Source: Rhodoferax sp.
GTDB taxonomy: Bacteria > Pseudomonadota > Gammaproteobacteria > Burkholderiales > Burkholderiaceae_C
DNA: 41,053 bases
Assembly: GCF_010365055.1 (NCBI RefSeq)
Contig: NZ_JAAFHA010000040.1
Span: 1-41,053 of the forward strand
Direction: 5' to 3'
Every line of letters begins with the position of its first letter. Position 1 is the first letter of the stretch. The notes under the pieces are model-generated. The model searched no databases. It was not told the DNA's origin and saw nothing but the letters and a program-made list of their open reading frames with translations. Positions 9,668 to 19,210 of the stretch are shown here, in pieces. Made by a program: the position numbers and the translations under genes.

Positions 9668-10390
9668 ATGTCGAGCTTCACGCGTGTTAGCAGCCGGCTC
9701 AGTGGCCCATTCACGACCGGTGTGCTGCGTTTTGGTGCCATTCTTTGCTTCCTGGCGTTGAGCATAGTCACCTCTGACGCTTTGGCCCAGGGTGTGGCAG
9801 CCACGCCCCTGCAGGCCACCTCGGCCGTCAAGCGGGTCAACCCGCCAGCAGTGACCAAAGCGTCAAATACCCCGATGACGTCTTCTCAACCGACCTGGCA
9901 AGATTTGACGCCCGCACAACAGGTGTCGCTCAGGCCGCTGGCGGCCCACTGGAGTTCTCTGGACAGTGCCCGAAAGCGCAAATGGATCGCCTTGGCCGCG
10001 AATTATTCAGCCCTGGCGCCGCCAGAGCAGGCCAAGCTGCACAGTCGCATGACCGAGTGGGCGTCGCTCAGCCCAAAACAGCGCGACCAGGCCCGGTTGA
10101 ACTTTGCCCAATCAAAGCAGATCAGTGCGACCCAGAAGGCCGCCACTTGGGAAGCCTACCAAGCGCTCAGTCCTGAAGAAAAACAAAAAATGGCGAAGTC
10201 AGCCCCGCCCAAGCCCGCTGGTGCGGCAACCGCTGCCAAGCCTGTCGCGCCTGACAAGTTGACCAAGATTCCCTTGCGCAAGCCAACAACAAGGCAAGCG
10301 TCTGAGGTCCCTGCCATCAGTCAATCAGTGAATCGCAATACCCTGTTGCCGCAGACCAAGCCGCTGCCTCAGCCAAAGCCCACGCAGTAA
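9668..10390 (+). CDS. DUF3106 domain-containing exported protein
   Basis: This 240-residue protein has a long N-terminal signal sequence (hydrophobic about residues 20-40, ALAQ cleavage site) followed by the DUF3106 region (about 75-175), made of repeats around Trp: WQDLTPAQQVSLRPLAAHW, then LDSARKRKWIALAANY and similar units. This resembles helical repeat proteins with LTxxQ-like pieces. The C-terminal tail is rich in Pro, Ala and Lys and probably disordered. It starts 9 bp after the DUF3619 gene, is 6 bp before the RDD gene and is likely cotranscribed with the sigma factor. Its role is probably in the periplasm or envelope; no enzymatic motif is visible. Confidence 0.8.
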   Translation: MSSFTRVSSRLSGPFTTGVLRFGAILCFLALSIVTSDALAQGVAATPLQATSAVKRVNPPAVTKASNTPMTSSQPTWQDLTPAQQVSLRPLAAHWSSLDSARKRKWIALAANYSALAPPEQAKLHSRMTEWASLSPKQRDQARLNFAQSKQISATQKAATWEAYQALSPEEKQKMAKSAPPKPAGAATAAKPVAPDKLTKIPLRKPTTRQASEVPAISQSVNRNTLLPQTKPLPQPKPTQ

Positions 10391-10396
10391 AACTGA

Positions 10397-10879
10397 ATGG
10401 AAACCCCGTCTCTGGCCCGGCGCATGGCCTGCTGGCTCTATGAGGGCATGCTGATATTTGGCGTGGTCTTCATCGCCGGCTACCTGTTCGGCACCCTGAG
10501 TCAAACGCGCAATGCGATGGACAACCGGCATGCGTTGCAGGCGTTTCTATTTGTCGTTTTTGGCATCTATTTCGTCTGGTTCTGGGCCAAAGGTCAAACC
10601 CTGGCCATGAAAACCTGGAACATCCAGGTGGTGGATCGTGCCGGTCAGCCCATCACGCAGGCGCGTGCTTTGCTGCGCTATGTGCTCAGCTGGCTCTGGT
10701 TTTTGCCAGCCTTGGCGGCCGTTGCCCCCTTCAAACTGTCTGGCGCTGAATCTGCCGTGATCGTGGCTGGCTGGGTGGTAATTTGGGCAATTTTGAGCCG
10801 CCTGCAACCGCAGCAACAGTTCTGGCACGACGTGCTGGCAGGGACACGACTGGTGTCAAAGCCACGCTCGAATCGGTAA
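10397..10879 (+). CDS. RDD family membrane protein
   Basis: This 160-residue protein has the RDD-type start (PSLARRMACWLYEGMLIFGV, with RRM at the usual Arg position), about four transmembrane segments and a central WAKGQTLAMKTWNIQVVD turn typical of the family. The C-terminal FWHDVLAGTRLV also fits. RDD proteins are membrane proteins of poorly known function, some tied to ion or solute transport. It is the last gene of the sigma-DUF3619-DUF3106-RDD run and faces the DUF4389 gene convergently 26 bp away. Confidence 0.85.
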   Translation: METPSLARRMACWLYEGMLIFGVVFIAGYLFGTLSQTRNAMDNRHALQAFLFVVFGIYFVWFWAKGQTLAMKTWNIQVVDRAGQPITQARALLRYVLSWLWFLPALAAVAPFKLSGAESAVIVAGWVVIWAILSRLQPQQQFWHDVLAGTRLVSKPRSNR

Positions 10880-10905
10880 CAGTTCCGGTGCGACTGGCTT
10901 CGAAT

Positions 10906-11199
10906 TCACTTGGACATCAACTGATCGCTCGCGGGCCAGTCGGTAAATGGAAATGGCAGCTCTTCCGACGCAAAGCTGACAAAGTTTGCATTCTGAGCCT
11001 GGTAGCGTCCCAAACTGCGACCAAACGCCGACAAGCGCGGGTTGGGTGTTTCGCTGACCAGCACCAGAATGAACTGGATGATCGCCACGAATAACAGCAG
11101 GGTGCTCGCCAATTGGTAGGCCACAGCCATCAAAATCATCAACAGGCCTCGCATCCAGATGCTGCGCGGGGCTTTGGTCTCAGTCGAATCGTCGCTCAT
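10906..11199 (-). CDS. DUF4389 family small membrane protein
   Basis: This 97-residue protein starts at MSDDSTET with an excellent AAAGGAG ribosome site 6 bp upstream. One or two hydrophobic segments (MRGLLMILMAVAYQLASTLL and LFVAIIQFILVLV, about residues 17-48) are followed by NPRLSAFGRSLGRYQAQNANF, the conserved part of DUF4389. In some bacteria this domain is found in proteins linked to lipase regulation, but no function can be assigned here. It is 11 bp downstream of the luciferase-like oxidoreductase gene and probably in one transcript with it. Confidence 0.75.
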   Translation of the reverse strand: MSDDSTETKAPRSIWMRGLLMILMAVAYQLASTLLLFVAIIQFILVLVSETPNPRLSAFGRSLGRYQAQNANFVSFASEELPFPFTDWPASDQLMSK

Positions 11200-11210
11200 G
11201 GTCGCTCCTT

Positions 11211-12194
11211 TCAATCAGAAAAAATGCCGGACGTGATCTCGTAGGAGCGCAGTCGCGCCGCATGGTCAAAAATCTGCGACGTGATCATCAGCTCATCGGC
11301 GCCGGTACGTTCAATGAAGGCGTTGAGGCTGGCGCGCACCGTGCCCGGTGCCCCAATGGCCGAGCATGACAAGACGCTCTCCAGCAAGGCACGCTCCGCC
11401 GGGCCCACGCGATTGGGGTAGTCGGCGATTGGCGGGGGCAGTCGGGCCGGGCGACCGCTGCGCAGGTTCACAAAAGCTTGCTGCATGGAGGTGGCTTGTA
11501 ATGCTGCTTCTGCGTCGCTGTTGGCGGCGAACACGTTAAAGCCCAGCATGACATAGGGTTTGGCCAACTGCTTTGATGGCCGGAAGTTGGCCCGGTACAG
11601 CGCCACTGCCTGCATCATCTGCTGCGGCGCAAAGTGTGAGGCAAAGGCATAAGGCAGACCCAACACGGCGGCCAGTTCGGCGCCAAACAGGCTCGAGCCG
11701 AGAATCCAGATCGGCACATTCAAACCCTGGCCCGGCACGGCGTGCACCGGATTCATCGATTCCGGCGAAAAATAATCCATCAGCTCAATCACATCGCGTG
11801 GGAACTGGTCCGGGTCCGAGCCCAGATTTCGGCGCAGGGCGCGCGCGGTGGTCTGGTCTGAACCAGGCGCGCGGCCCAGCCCGAGGTCAATGCGGCCCGG
11901 GTAGAGCGACTCCAGCGTGCCAAACTGCTCGGCAATGACCAGCGGCGAATGGTTGGGCAGCATGATGCCGCCAGCTCCGACCCGAATGCTGGTGGTGCCA
12001 CCTGCCACATGGCCGATCAGCACGGCGGTGGCTGCGCTGGCAATTCCGGGCATGCCGTGATGCTCGGCCAGCCAGTAGCGCTGGTAGCCCCAGGCTTCAG
12101 CGCGGCGGGCCAAGTCAAGGGTGTGGCGAAACGACTGCGCAGCGTCGCCGCCTTGCACGATAGGGGAGAGGTCGAGGACCGAAAATGGAATCAT
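11211..12194 (-). CDS. Luciferase-like (LLM) flavin-dependent oxidoreductase
   Basis: This 327-residue TIM-barrel protein of the bacterial luciferase-like monooxygenase family starts at [16 protein letters not shown], the usual N-terminus of the MsnO8-type subgroup. Conserved pieces include [50 protein letters not shown] and WILGSS. Members use reduced FMN or F420; in a proteobacterium FMN is expected. The ribosome site at 12194 is weak, and MVRM 9 bp upstream is an alternative. The substrate cannot be read from the sequence. Confidence 0.9.
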   Translation of the reverse strand: MIPFSVLDLSPIVQGGDAAQSFRHTLDLARRAEAWGYQRYWLAEHHGMPGIASAATAVLIGHVAGGTTSIRVGAGGIMLPNHSPLVIAEQFGTLESLYPGRIDLGLGRAPGSDQTTARALRRNLGSDPDQFPRDVIELMDYFSPESMNPVHAVPGQGLNVPIWILGSSLFGAELAAVLGLPYAFASHFAPQQMMQAVALYRANFRPSKQLAKPYVMLGFNVFAANSDAEAALQATSMQQAFVNLRSGRPARLPPPIADYPNRVGPAERALLESVLSCSAIGAPGTVRASLNAFIERTGADELMITSQIFDHAARLRSYEITSGIFSD

Positions 12195-12333
12195 TCTGAC
12201 CATATTGGGCCATCCCATGGAAGGACAAGCATGCGCAATGTCAAAACCTTTGTCGCCAATGTCGTCAAACTGCCAATCAAACGCGCCAGCCATCTGACAT
12301 TTGATGAACGCCAACCCGCGAGCTTTGACCACC

Positions 12334-14754
12334 ATGGCTATTTGCACTCTGACTCCCGGCGATCTTCGCGTCACCATCGCGGCTGAATCCCTCGGCTTCT
12401 CAGACACTTCTGAGCTGATGCAGCACCCGCTGCCCTGGATTGGGCAGGCACGGGCTCAAACGGCCGCGCGCTTCGGTCTGGGTATGGCGCAACCCGACTA
12501 CAACCTGTTTGTGCTGGGTGAGGTGGGCAGCGGGCGGTCTTCTTTATTGCAGCAGTTGATGGTTGAGGTAGCTGCCAGCAAGGCGGTGCCGCCCGACTTG
12601 TGCTTCCTGCACAACTTTGACACGCCTGACAGACCCCGTGCGCTGCGCCTGCCACCCGGACAAGGGCGCCTGTTGCGCCAGCTGATGATGCAGATGTGCA
12701 AGACGCTGCAAAAGGAAATACCCCAGCGGCTCGATGGACCCGACTTCAAGGCCGAGAGCGCCCACATTGAAAAAATGTACAAGGTCGAACAAGCCAAGGC
12801 CTATGCCGAACTCGACGCCTTCGCCGAGGCCCGAAGCTTTGCCCTGTACCGGGAGAATGGACATTTGGTGTTCACCTTGCTGGGTGACAAAGGCAACGCA
12901 CTGACCGAAGCCGAGGCGCGCTCCTTGCCCAAAGAGCGCCGGGCACAGATCGACCAGTCTGAGCAGGAATTGCGTGAAGAAATCGCCCGCTTTCTGGACA
13001 AGACCCGCCCCATAGAGCGCGTCAAGAATGAAGGCCTGGACGCCCTGCGGCGTCAGGTCGCCCGGCCGCTGCTGGAACGCGAAGTGCAAGACATTCGTGC
13101 CAGCCTGGACAAGCAGACCCAGGAAGCAGCCCCGCTGGGCGACTATCTGGCGCAGGTGATCAAGGATGTGCTGGACAACCTGGATTTGTTCCGGCCCTCC
13201 GATGAAGATGAAGAGTTGCGCATAGAGGAACTGGCCGCCGTTCTGTCCCGCTACCGGGTGAACCTGTTGGTGGACAACGAGGGCGTGAGGGGGGCGCCGG
13301 TGCTCGTCGAGGACAATCCGTCGTTCCATGCGCTGTTTGGCAGCATTGAGTACCAGCCCGAAGAAGATGTGCTGGTGACCGATTTCTCCCATATCCGAGC
13401 GGGCAGCCTGCTCAAGGCGCATGGCGGCTTCTTGCTGCTGCATGTGCGCGACCTGCTGGCCGACGAATTGGTGTGGGAGAAGTTGCGGCGCTTCACGCGC
13501 AGCGGCCGCTTGCAGATTGAAGAGCCGAGCCAGATGTTCACGCCAATGGCGGCCGTGTCACTGGCACCCGAGGCGGTGGATGTGGACGTCAAGATTGTGC
13601 TGATCGGCTCCACCGAGCAGTACTACGAATTGCAGGAGGCCGACCCCGAGTTTGCGCGGCGTTTTCGCGTCAAGGTGGACTTTGCCGAGAGCTTTTTGGC
13701 GAATGCCAAGACCTATAACGCCTCCGCCGTTTTTGTGGCCCACACAGCGGCTCGCTTGGGTTTGCCGCATTTTTCGGCTTCAGCAGTGGCGCGTCTGCTG
13801 GAGGATTCGCACCGCGAAGTGGACGACCAGTTGCGCCAGAGCGCGATCTTCGCCCACACCGAGGCTTTGGTGATCGAAGCCGCCACGGTGTGCCGCATGC
13901 GCGCGGGCACGCTGGTTGAAGCCGCCGACATTGAGTCCGCCTTGCAGGCGCGCAAGCTGCGCCACGACTACCCGGACCAGCGCATGCAGGAAGCCATCAC
14001 AGAGGGTGAGTGGCTGATCAGCCTGCAGGGCGAGAAAATCGGTCAGCTCAACGGCCTGTCGCAAATCGACCTGGGTGACTACCGCTTTGGCGTTCCGGTG
14101 CGGGTGACGGCGCGCACCTATGCCGGCAGTGAGGGCCTGCTCAACATCGAGCGCGAGGTGGAAATGTCCGGCCCCATCCACGACAAGGGCGTGCTCATCC
14201 TGCACAGTTATCTGTCGGCACTGTTTGCCCACATTGCGCCGCTGGCGCTCAATGCCTCCATCGTGTTTGAGCAGGAGTATCACGGCATCGAGGGGGATTC
14301 GGCCTCGTGCGCCGAACTGTATGCGGTGCTGTCGTCGCTCTCTGGCTTGCCGCTCAAGCAGGGCATTGCCGTTACCGGTGCGGTCAATCAGCATGGGGAA
14401 GTGTTGCCGGTGGGCGGGGTCAACGAGAAGGTCGAGGGCTACTTCCGCATCTGTGAAAAAGCCGGGCTCGATGGCAGGCAAGGGGTGCTGATCCCGCAGC
14501 GCAACCGGCACCACCTGATGCTGGAGCGCAGCCTAGTCGACGCGGTGGCGCAGGGCCTGTTTCACATCTACACCGCCGAACACGCCAGCGAAGGCATTGC
14601 GCTGCTCACGGGATTCTCTTCAGGCATGCCGATGGGCGCGAGTGCTTACGCGCACGACAGTGTGCTGGGCCATGCCCAGAAGACATTGCAGGCCTACCGC
14701 CGTGCCTGCCAACTGGCCGATCACCCCAAGCTGCCGCACCGCCGCGCGCGTTGA
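12334..14754 (+). CDS. Lon-like ATP-dependent protease (AAA_32/Lon_C type)
   Basis: This protein of about 806 residues is related to LonB/YcbZ-type proteases. It has a P-loop GEVGSGRSS near residue 62, where Arg replaces the usual Lys as is common in this branch, followed by a long helical insertion and the Walker B/sensor part (about 360-480). The C-terminal Lon protease domain is at about 560-770. The catalytic serine lies in [11 protein letters not shown] near 655 and the lysine in [11 protein letters not shown] near 696, so the Ser-Lys dyad is intact. Starts at 12304 or 12334 are both possible because neither has a strong ribosome site; 12334 gives the conserved [11 protein letters not shown] start. 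It probably degrades specific or damaged proteins. It stands alone between unrelated genes. Confidence 0.88.
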   Translation: MAICTLTPGDLRVTIAAESLGFSDTSELMQHPLPWIGQARAQTAARFGLGMAQPDYNLFVLGEVGSGRSSLLQQLMVEVAASKAVPPDLCFLHNFDTPDRPRALRLPPGQGRLLRQLMMQMCKTLQKEIPQRLDGPDFKAESAHIEKMYKVEQAKAYAELDAFAEARSFALYRENGHLVFTLLGDKGNALTEAEARSLPKERRAQIDQSEQELREEIARFLDKTRPIERVKNEGLDALRRQVARPLLEREVQDIRASLDKQTQEAAPLGDYLAQVIKDVLDNLDLFRPSDEDEELRIEELAAVLSRYRVNLLVDNEGVRGAPVLVEDNPSFHALFGSIEYQPEEDVLVTDFSHIRAGSLLKAHGGFLLLHVRDLLADELVWEKLRRFTRSGRLQIEEPSQMFTPMAAVSLAPEAVDVDVKIVLIGSTEQYYELQEADPEFARRFRVKVDFAESFLANAKTYNASAVFVAHTAARLGLPHFSASAVARLLEDSHREVDDQLRQSAIFAHTEALVIEAATVCRMRAGTLVEAADIESALQARKLRHDYPDQRMQEAITEGEWLISLQGEKIGQLNGLSQIDLGDYRFGVPVRVTARTYAGSEGLLNIEREVEMSGPIHDKGVLILHSYLSALFAHIAPLALNASIVFEQEYHGIEGDSASCAELYAVLSSLSGLPLKQGIAVTGAVNQHGEVLPVGGVNEKVEGYFRICEKAGLDGRQGVLIPQRNRHHLMLERSLVDAVAQGLFHIYTAEHASEGIALLTGFSSGMPMGASAYAHDSVLGHAQKTLQAYRRACQLADHPKLPHRRAR

Positions 14755-14790
14755 GGCCTGGACAGCGGCCGGGGTAGCCTCTGGCGCGGT

Positions 14791-15681
14791 CTAGGCGCGC
14801 AGGGTTTTCTCGAAGAACGCCACGGTCCGTTCCCAAGCCAGTTTGGCGCTGGCGGCGTCAAAGCGCGGGGTGGTGTCGTTGTTGAAGCCGTGTTGCGTGC
14901 CGGCATACTGATACGCCGTGTAGCGCACCCCAGCGGCCTTGAGCGCGGCCTCATACGCGGGCCAGGCGGCGTTGATGCGCTCGTCGACGCCGGCAAAGTG
15001 AATCAGCAGCGGGGCTTTGACCTTGGCTGCATCTTCGGCGGGTGGGTGGTTGCCATAGAACGACACCGCCGCATCCAGCTCGGGCAGCTGCGTGGACAGC
15101 ACATGCGCCACACCGCCGCCCCAGCAAAAGCCCACCACGCCGAGTTTGCCGTTGCAGTCGGGCCGTTTTTTCAGGTAGCGCGCGCCGGCCAAAAAATCTT
15201 CTCGGGTCTTGCCCTGATCGAGCTTCGCAAACAGTTCGCGCGCCTTGTCTTCGTCACCGGGGTAACCGCCCAGCGGGGTCAAGGCGTCCGGGGCAAAGGC
15301 CATGAAGCCGTCCAGCGCCAGGCGCCGCGCGATGTCCTCAATGTGGGGGTTGAGGCCGCGGTTTTCATGCGCCACCAGGATGGCGGGCAGCGCGCCGCTG
15401 ACGTTGGCCGGACGGACCAGGTAACCGTTGACCGTGCCATTGCCAGCCGGGGAGGGGTATGACACGCGCTCGGTCTTGAGCCGCTTGTCGTCTGGGGGTA
15501 CTTGTTGGGCCTGCGCAAAATTCGGGCTCAGCGCCGTCAGCAACATGCCTGCCGTCATGCCCGCCACGGCAAACTTTTGCGCGCCTTCCAGAAAACCGCG
15601 CCGGTCAATGGCGCCATGCACGTAGGCATCAAACAAAATCAGCAGTTCCTGGTCAAAGTCTTGCGCTGTCAGTCGTGTCAT
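14791..15681 (-). CDS. Dienelactone hydrolase family protein, exported
   Basis: This 296-residue alpha/beta hydrolase has the catalytic triad visible: Cys in GFCWGGG (about residue 187), Asp in GVDERIN (about 232) and His in TQHGFNND (about 264). The HENRG segment supplies the Glu typical of dienelactone hydrolases. The N-terminus carries a Tat-like sequence, DRRGFLEGAQKF, followed by a hydrophobic stretch and an AQA cleavage site, so periplasmic export by Tat is likely. This exported subgroup is widespread and rarely has a proven substrate; the classical role is hydrolysis of dienelactone in chloroaromatic breakdown. It is divergent from the short-chain dehydrogenase gene. Confidence 0.88.
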   Translation of the reverse strand: MTRLTAQDFDQELLILFDAYVHGAIDRRGFLEGAQKFAVAGMTAGMLLTALSPNFAQAQQVPPDDKRLKTERVSYPSPAGNGTVNGYLVRPANVSGALPAILVAHENRGLNPHIEDIARRLALDGFMAFAPDALTPLGGYPGDEDKARELFAKLDQGKTREDFLAGARYLKKRPDCNGKLGVVGFCWGGGVAHVLSTQLPELDAAVSFYGNHPPAEDAAKVKAPLLIHFAGVDERINAAWPAYEAALKAAGVRYTAYQYAGTQHGFNNDTTPRFDAASAKLAWERTVAFFEKTLRA

Positions 15682-15837
15682 GATGAACCTCCAAAAATTA
15701 GCAGGATAGCGGCCGCGTCAAATGCTCGCAAGGCGTGCGCACAATACGGATATGCCAGTGGGGTTAAATCCCTGGCCAACCATGCACAATCCTCTGTCTT
15801 TTCTCTACATGCTGCAACTCAGCAGCGGCTACCCACC

Positions 15838-16620
15838 ATGACTCAACAAAAACCGGCTAGCAAGCGTGATCCGCAGGGTGCTGCCAAAAGCGTATTCATC
15901 ACCGGCGCCTCCTCGGGCCTTGGGCGCCAGATGGCGATCGAGTTCTCACGGCGAGGCTACTGCTTGGCACTGACGGCACGCCGCCTGGACGTGCTAAAGG
16001 AGCTGCAGGCCGAGTTGGCTGCCAGTGGCGGCGGCCCGGTGTTTGTGGCTGCACTGGACGTGACCGATGAGCTGTCGGTTGTCCAGGTGCTGGCCCAGGC
16101 CAGCGCGCAATTGGGTTCGCTCGACATCGTCGTGGCCAATGCCGGCATTGGGCATCATGGCGCCATTGGCAAGCTGCCGTTTGACCGGGTGCGTGACACC
16201 ATCAATACCAATGTCATCGGTTTCATGGCGACGGTGGACGCCGCCATGCATCAGTTCAAGGCGCAGGGCCACGGCCACCTGGTCGGCATCAGCTCGGTGG
16301 CGGCCTTTCGTGGCATGCCCGCTGGCGGCGTTTATGGCGCGTCCAAAGCGGCAGTCACCACGTATCTGGAATCGCTGCGGGCCGAGACCCACAGCAGCCC
16401 GATCGTGGTCACCACCCTGTCGCCGGGCTTCATTGACACACCGATCAACCGCGGCGCCAAGAGCCGCCCGTTCGTGATTGGGGTCGAGCGAGGCGGCAAA
16501 TTACTGGTGGATTTGATTGAGCGCCAGGTTCAGCAGGCGACCGTGCCGCGCTGGCCCTGGAGCGTGGTGGCCAGACTCATGGCGGTGCTGCCGACCTCGG
16601 TGATCGCTAAATTGCGATAA
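15838..16620 (+). CDS. Short-chain dehydrogenase/reductase
   Basis: This 260-residue SDR protein has the cofactor motif TGASSGLG at about 22-29, NAG in VVANAGIG at about 102, a Ser in GISSVA and the catalytic YGASK at about 166-170. The ARRLD stretch after the second strand suggests NADP(H). The C-terminal extension VPRWPWSVVARLMAVLP contains a hydrophobic, possibly membrane-associating piece seen in many classical SDRs of this type. The start at MTQQKPASK is chosen because the upstream reading crosses the divergent gene. It precedes the FAD monooxygenase gene by 12 bp, so the two are likely cotranscribed. The substrate is unknown. Confidence 0.88.
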   Translation: MTQQKPASKRDPQGAAKSVFITGASSGLGRQMAIEFSRRGYCLALTARRLDVLKELQAELAASGGGPVFVAALDVTDELSVVQVLAQASAQLGSLDIVVANAGIGHHGAIGKLPFDRVRDTINTNVIGFMATVDAAMHQFKAQGHGHLVGISSVAAFRGMPAGGVYGASKAAVTTYLESLRAETHSSPIVVTTLSPGFIDTPINRGAKSRPFVIGVERGGKLLVDLIERQVQQATVPRWPWSVVARLMAVLPTSVIAKLR

Positions 16621-16632
16621 AGGCAGAAGCAC

Positions 16633-17838
16633 ATGACTGAAAAGGCCTTGATTGTGGGCGGGGGCATTGGTGGTTTGGCCGCCGCGCTGGCTTGCGCGCG
16701 CGCCGGCCTGGAGGTTGACGTGTTCGAGCGTGCCCGTGAGTTTTCCGAGGTTGGGGCCGGCATACAGCTGGGCCCCAACGTGACGGCCGTGCTTCATGAC
16801 TGGGGCTTGACGGACGCGCTGGCACGTGTGGCAGCGTTCCCGGACCGCCTGCAGGTGCGCAGCGCAACCTCGGGTTCCGAACTGGGCGTCTTGACGCTCG
16901 GTGCCGCTGCGCAGGCGCGCTACGGCTTTCCCTATGCAACGATTCACCGGGCCGACCTGCACACCTTGCTCCACCGTGCCTTGCAGCGCCAGACCGGCGT
17001 GCGGCTTTATGCGGGCAGTGCGGCCGCTGGTTTTTTGCAGCGCGAGCACGACGTGGTGTTGCAGTTGGCCGATGGGCGCGCAGCGCAGGGTGACTTGCTG
17101 GTCGGTGCGGATGGCTTGTGGAGCGCGGTGCGCGAGCAAATGCTCCACGATGGCAAGCCGATTGCCACCGGGCACCTGGCCTACCGCGCGCTCCTTCCCC
17201 AAAGCTGCCTGCCCGAGCGCTTGCGCTCGCAGCAGGTCACCGCCTGGCTCGGTCCCCGCTTGCATGTGGTGCAGTACCCCGTGCGCGGTGGCGACTGGCT
17301 CAACGTGGTGGCCATCGTGCAGGGCAGCACGGTGGGCGACGCCGAGCATTGGGACCACAGCGCCAATGCCTTTGAGCTGCAACGCCACCTGGCCGCCACC
17401 TGCGCTCCCTTGCAAGATTTGATTCATGCCATTGACCAGTGGCGCCTGTGGCCCCTGAGCATCCGCGCGCCCATGCGCGGCGCGCACGAGCAGGCGCAGG
17501 GGCGGGTGGCACTGCTGGGCGACGCAGCCCACCCCATGCTGCCGTATCTGGCGCAGGGCGCAGGCATGGCGATTGAAGACGCGGCTGCATTGGGCCGGGC
17601 GCTGGCCCGCACGGGCGCGACCCCAGCGGTGGCAACGCCTCGCGACTTGCCTGTGTTGCTGAGCCAGTACGCCAAGCAGCGCTGGCAGCGCAACGCCCGC
17701 GTGCAGGCTCGCGCTATTCGCAATGGGCACATCTTTCATGCCACCGGGCCCCTGCGCTGGGGGCGCGATGCGGCCATGAAGTTGCTGGGTGAGTCGCTGC
17801 TGGACCTGCCGTGGCTGTATGGCGGCGGGCAGCCATAA
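16633..17838 (+). CDS. FAD-dependent aromatic-ring-type monooxygenase
   Basis: This 401-residue class A flavoprotein monooxygenase, of the salicylate/3-hydroxybenzoate hydroxylase type, has the GxGxxG FAD motif GGGIGGLAAALACARAG at about 8-24, a GADGLWSAVR DG motif at about 157 and the second FAD motif GDAAHPMLPYLAQGAGMAIE at about 295-314. It likely uses NAD(P)H and O2 to hydroxylate an aromatic compound, but no other aromatic degradation genes are in the window, so the substrate is open. The SDR gene just upstream may act in the same pathway. AAGGCAG provides a ribosome site. Confidence 0.9.
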   Translation: MTEKALIVGGGIGGLAAALACARAGLEVDVFERAREFSEVGAGIQLGPNVTAVLHDWGLTDALARVAAFPDRLQVRSATSGSELGVLTLGAAAQARYGFPYATIHRADLHTLLHRALQRQTGVRLYAGSAAAGFLQREHDVVLQLADGRAAQGDLLVGADGLWSAVREQMLHDGKPIATGHLAYRALLPQSCLPERLRSQQVTAWLGPRLHVVQYPVRGGDWLNVVAIVQGSTVGDAEHWDHSANAFELQRHLAATCAPLQDLIHAIDQWRLWPLSIRAPMRGAHEQAQGRVALLGDAAHPMLPYLAQGAGMAIEDAAALGRALARTGATPAVATPRDLPVLLSQYAKQRWQRNARVQARAIRNGHIFHATGPLRWGRDAAMKLLGESLLDLPWLYGGGQP

Positions 17839-17979
17839 CATCGCTATTCTAATTATAGCGTTAGGAGTATTGTTGATGAGGGCTACAGCCTGATTTCGTA
17901 TGCATTTTGTTGTACTCGGCTGCAGCAGTCAAACGAGACTGGTGTGCTCATACCGCCCACATCCCGCAACGGCACGACC

Positions 17980-18507
17980 TCAGCGATTACCCACCGCGCC
18001 CAGCAGCGCGTCATTCAAGACGGTTTGGGTGTTGAGGGCCTTGAGCAGGACCAGGCTGTTGACACCGGTGTTGATGATGGTGAGGGTCTGTATCTGCTGA
18101 TCGTTCAGGCTGTTCTGGATCAGCGTTCCGGTGGCCAGGCTTGAGCTGACGCCCGTATCGACAAAGTTGTTGGGGCCGATTTGCACCAGGCCCGAATCGG
18201 CAATGGCGGCGCTGGCCAGTCTGGCTTGCTCCGACGTGATCTTGGTCACATCAGGCAAGTTGAAGCTGGTCTTGCTGACCAGGTCACCATTGACCATGAC
18301 GGTTCTGATGATCCCGAATGACACGGCGAGCCCTGAGCCGGCATCAAAACCACCACGTTGGGTATCGAGTTGTTCGTCGCTGACGGCAACCCATTCGTCC
18401 GGCCGAAACGCTTGCCGTTCTTCGGCGGCCAGCCCGGTGCCAAGGCACGCGCTCCCAGCCAGCAATAGGAGGCATCGGCTGATCGGCTTGACGGACGGAT
18501 ATCTCAT
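17980..18507 (-). CDS. Exported fibre-cluster protein with RGG-FD motif
   Basis: This 175-residue protein has a Sec signal (hydrophobic CLLLLAGSACLGTGLAA, about residues 12-28), then a short charged segment ending in LDTQRGG-FD at about 48-55, then a hydrophobic, Asn/Thr/Leu-rich mature region. The Gly-Gly followed by Phe-Asp also occurs in the small subunit at 19211-19585 and resembles the double-glycine cleavage site of C39 peptidases. The gene for such a peptidase is 14 bp upstream in the same operon. The C-terminal part (TIINTGVNSLVLLKALNTQ) loosely resembles the QNSG motif of the other subunits. I do not recognise a named family. I infer a minor or accessory subunit of the surface fibre. 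I chose MRYPSVK as the start because it gives a proper signal peptide. Confidence 0.72.
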   Translation of the reverse strand: MRYPSVKPISRCLLLLAGSACLGTGLAAEERQAFRPDEWVAVSDEQLDTQRGGFDAGSGLAVSFGIIRTVMVNGDLVSKTSFNLPDVTKITSEQARLASAAIADSGLVQIGPNNFVDTGVSSSLATGTLIQNSLNDQQIQTLTIINTGVNSLVLLKALNTQTVLNDALLGAVGNR

Positions 18508-18521
18508 GATGGTGTCATCTG

Positions 18522-19205
18522 CTAAAAATCGCCGGGACCAAATTTGCTCAAGGTGACGTTGGTCAGACTGTCCAGGCTGACCCCGGCCGCCAAAGGTGCT
18601 CTGGGTGCCACCAGCCAATCAGTGGTGTCGTTGAATTTTGCCTGTGCCTGTTTGTTGTGAATCACAAACAGCAGTTTGTTGACCCAGATAGATTCAAAAG
18701 TGGCACGGGAAACCGCCCGGGTGCCGCTGGAGGGGTCGCCGATCAAGATCCGACCGTCACGCATGCCCTTGACGACGACAAAGTGGTGATACCCATTGTC
18801 AGCAATCAAGACGATGGCTGGCAGGCCGGAGTCAAGCAGGTTGGCCAGCGGCAACTCAAAGCCGTCGGCCTGAAATTGGTGTGCGTTCAAATAGGTTTTC
18901 ATGTCCAGCATGGAAAACCCTTCTTTTTGAATCTTCGCTTGGTCGCCGCGCTTGAACATTTCCTCAAACACCGACTGCTCCGTCACCGGGTAGTTGTAGT
19001 GGTAGGTGAGCAGCGTTGCCACCGCTGCCGAACCACAGCTGAAGTCGAACTGCTGGCGCGTGGTGGCCTTGAAGCGTGCCTCTTTCAAGCTGGTAACCTG
19101 AACCGTGTAACGGCCTCCGATACCAGCCAATTCCATCGTGTCAGCCTGCGCGGGCGCGCAAGCGGCTGCTGCTGCCGCAACGATCCATCCAAGTGCAACG
19201 CGCAT
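18522..19205 (-). CDS. FapD-like periplasmic C39 cysteine peptidase
   Basis: This 227-residue protein has a Sec signal peptide (AVAAAAAACAPAQA-like stretch to about residue 22) and a single C39 peptidase domain: Gln-Cys of TRQQFDFSCGSAAVATLL (Cys at about 56), His in GYHHFVVVKG (about 140) and Asp in IGDPSSG (about 152). Most C39 domains sit on ABC exporters facing the cytoplasm and cut after Gly-Gly; here the domain is free and exported, as in FapD of Pseudomonas functional-amyloid operons. Genes on both sides encode exported proteins with RGG-FD sequences, the likely substrates. It starts 5 bp after the small subunit stop. The C-terminal tail (about 185-227) ends LSKFGPGDF and has no known domain. 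Confidence 0.85.
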   Translation of the reverse strand: MRVALGWIVAAAAAACAPAQADTMELAGIGGRYTVQVTSLKEARFKATTRQQFDFSCGSAAVATLLTYHYNYPVTEQSVFEEMFKRGDQAKIQKEGFSMLDMKTYLNAHQFQADGFELPLANLLDSGLPAIVLIADNGYHHFVVVKGMRDGRILIGDPSSGTRAVSRATFESIWVNKLLFVIHNKQAQAKFNDTTDWLVAPRAPLAAGVSLDSLTNVTLSKFGPGDF

Positions 19206-19210
19206 GGCTT

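Noticed and set aside
17842..17860. CGCTAT...ATAGCG inverted repeat after the FAD monooxygenase gene
   Set aside because: The 6-bp stem with a 7-base AT-rich loop is weak and lacks a U-run; it could be part of a decayed repeat but is not long enough to call.
18522..19205. The C39 peptidase as part of a bacteriocin ABC exporter
   Set aside because: No ABC ATPase or membrane-spanning exporter domain is fused or nearby, and the protein has its own signal peptide.
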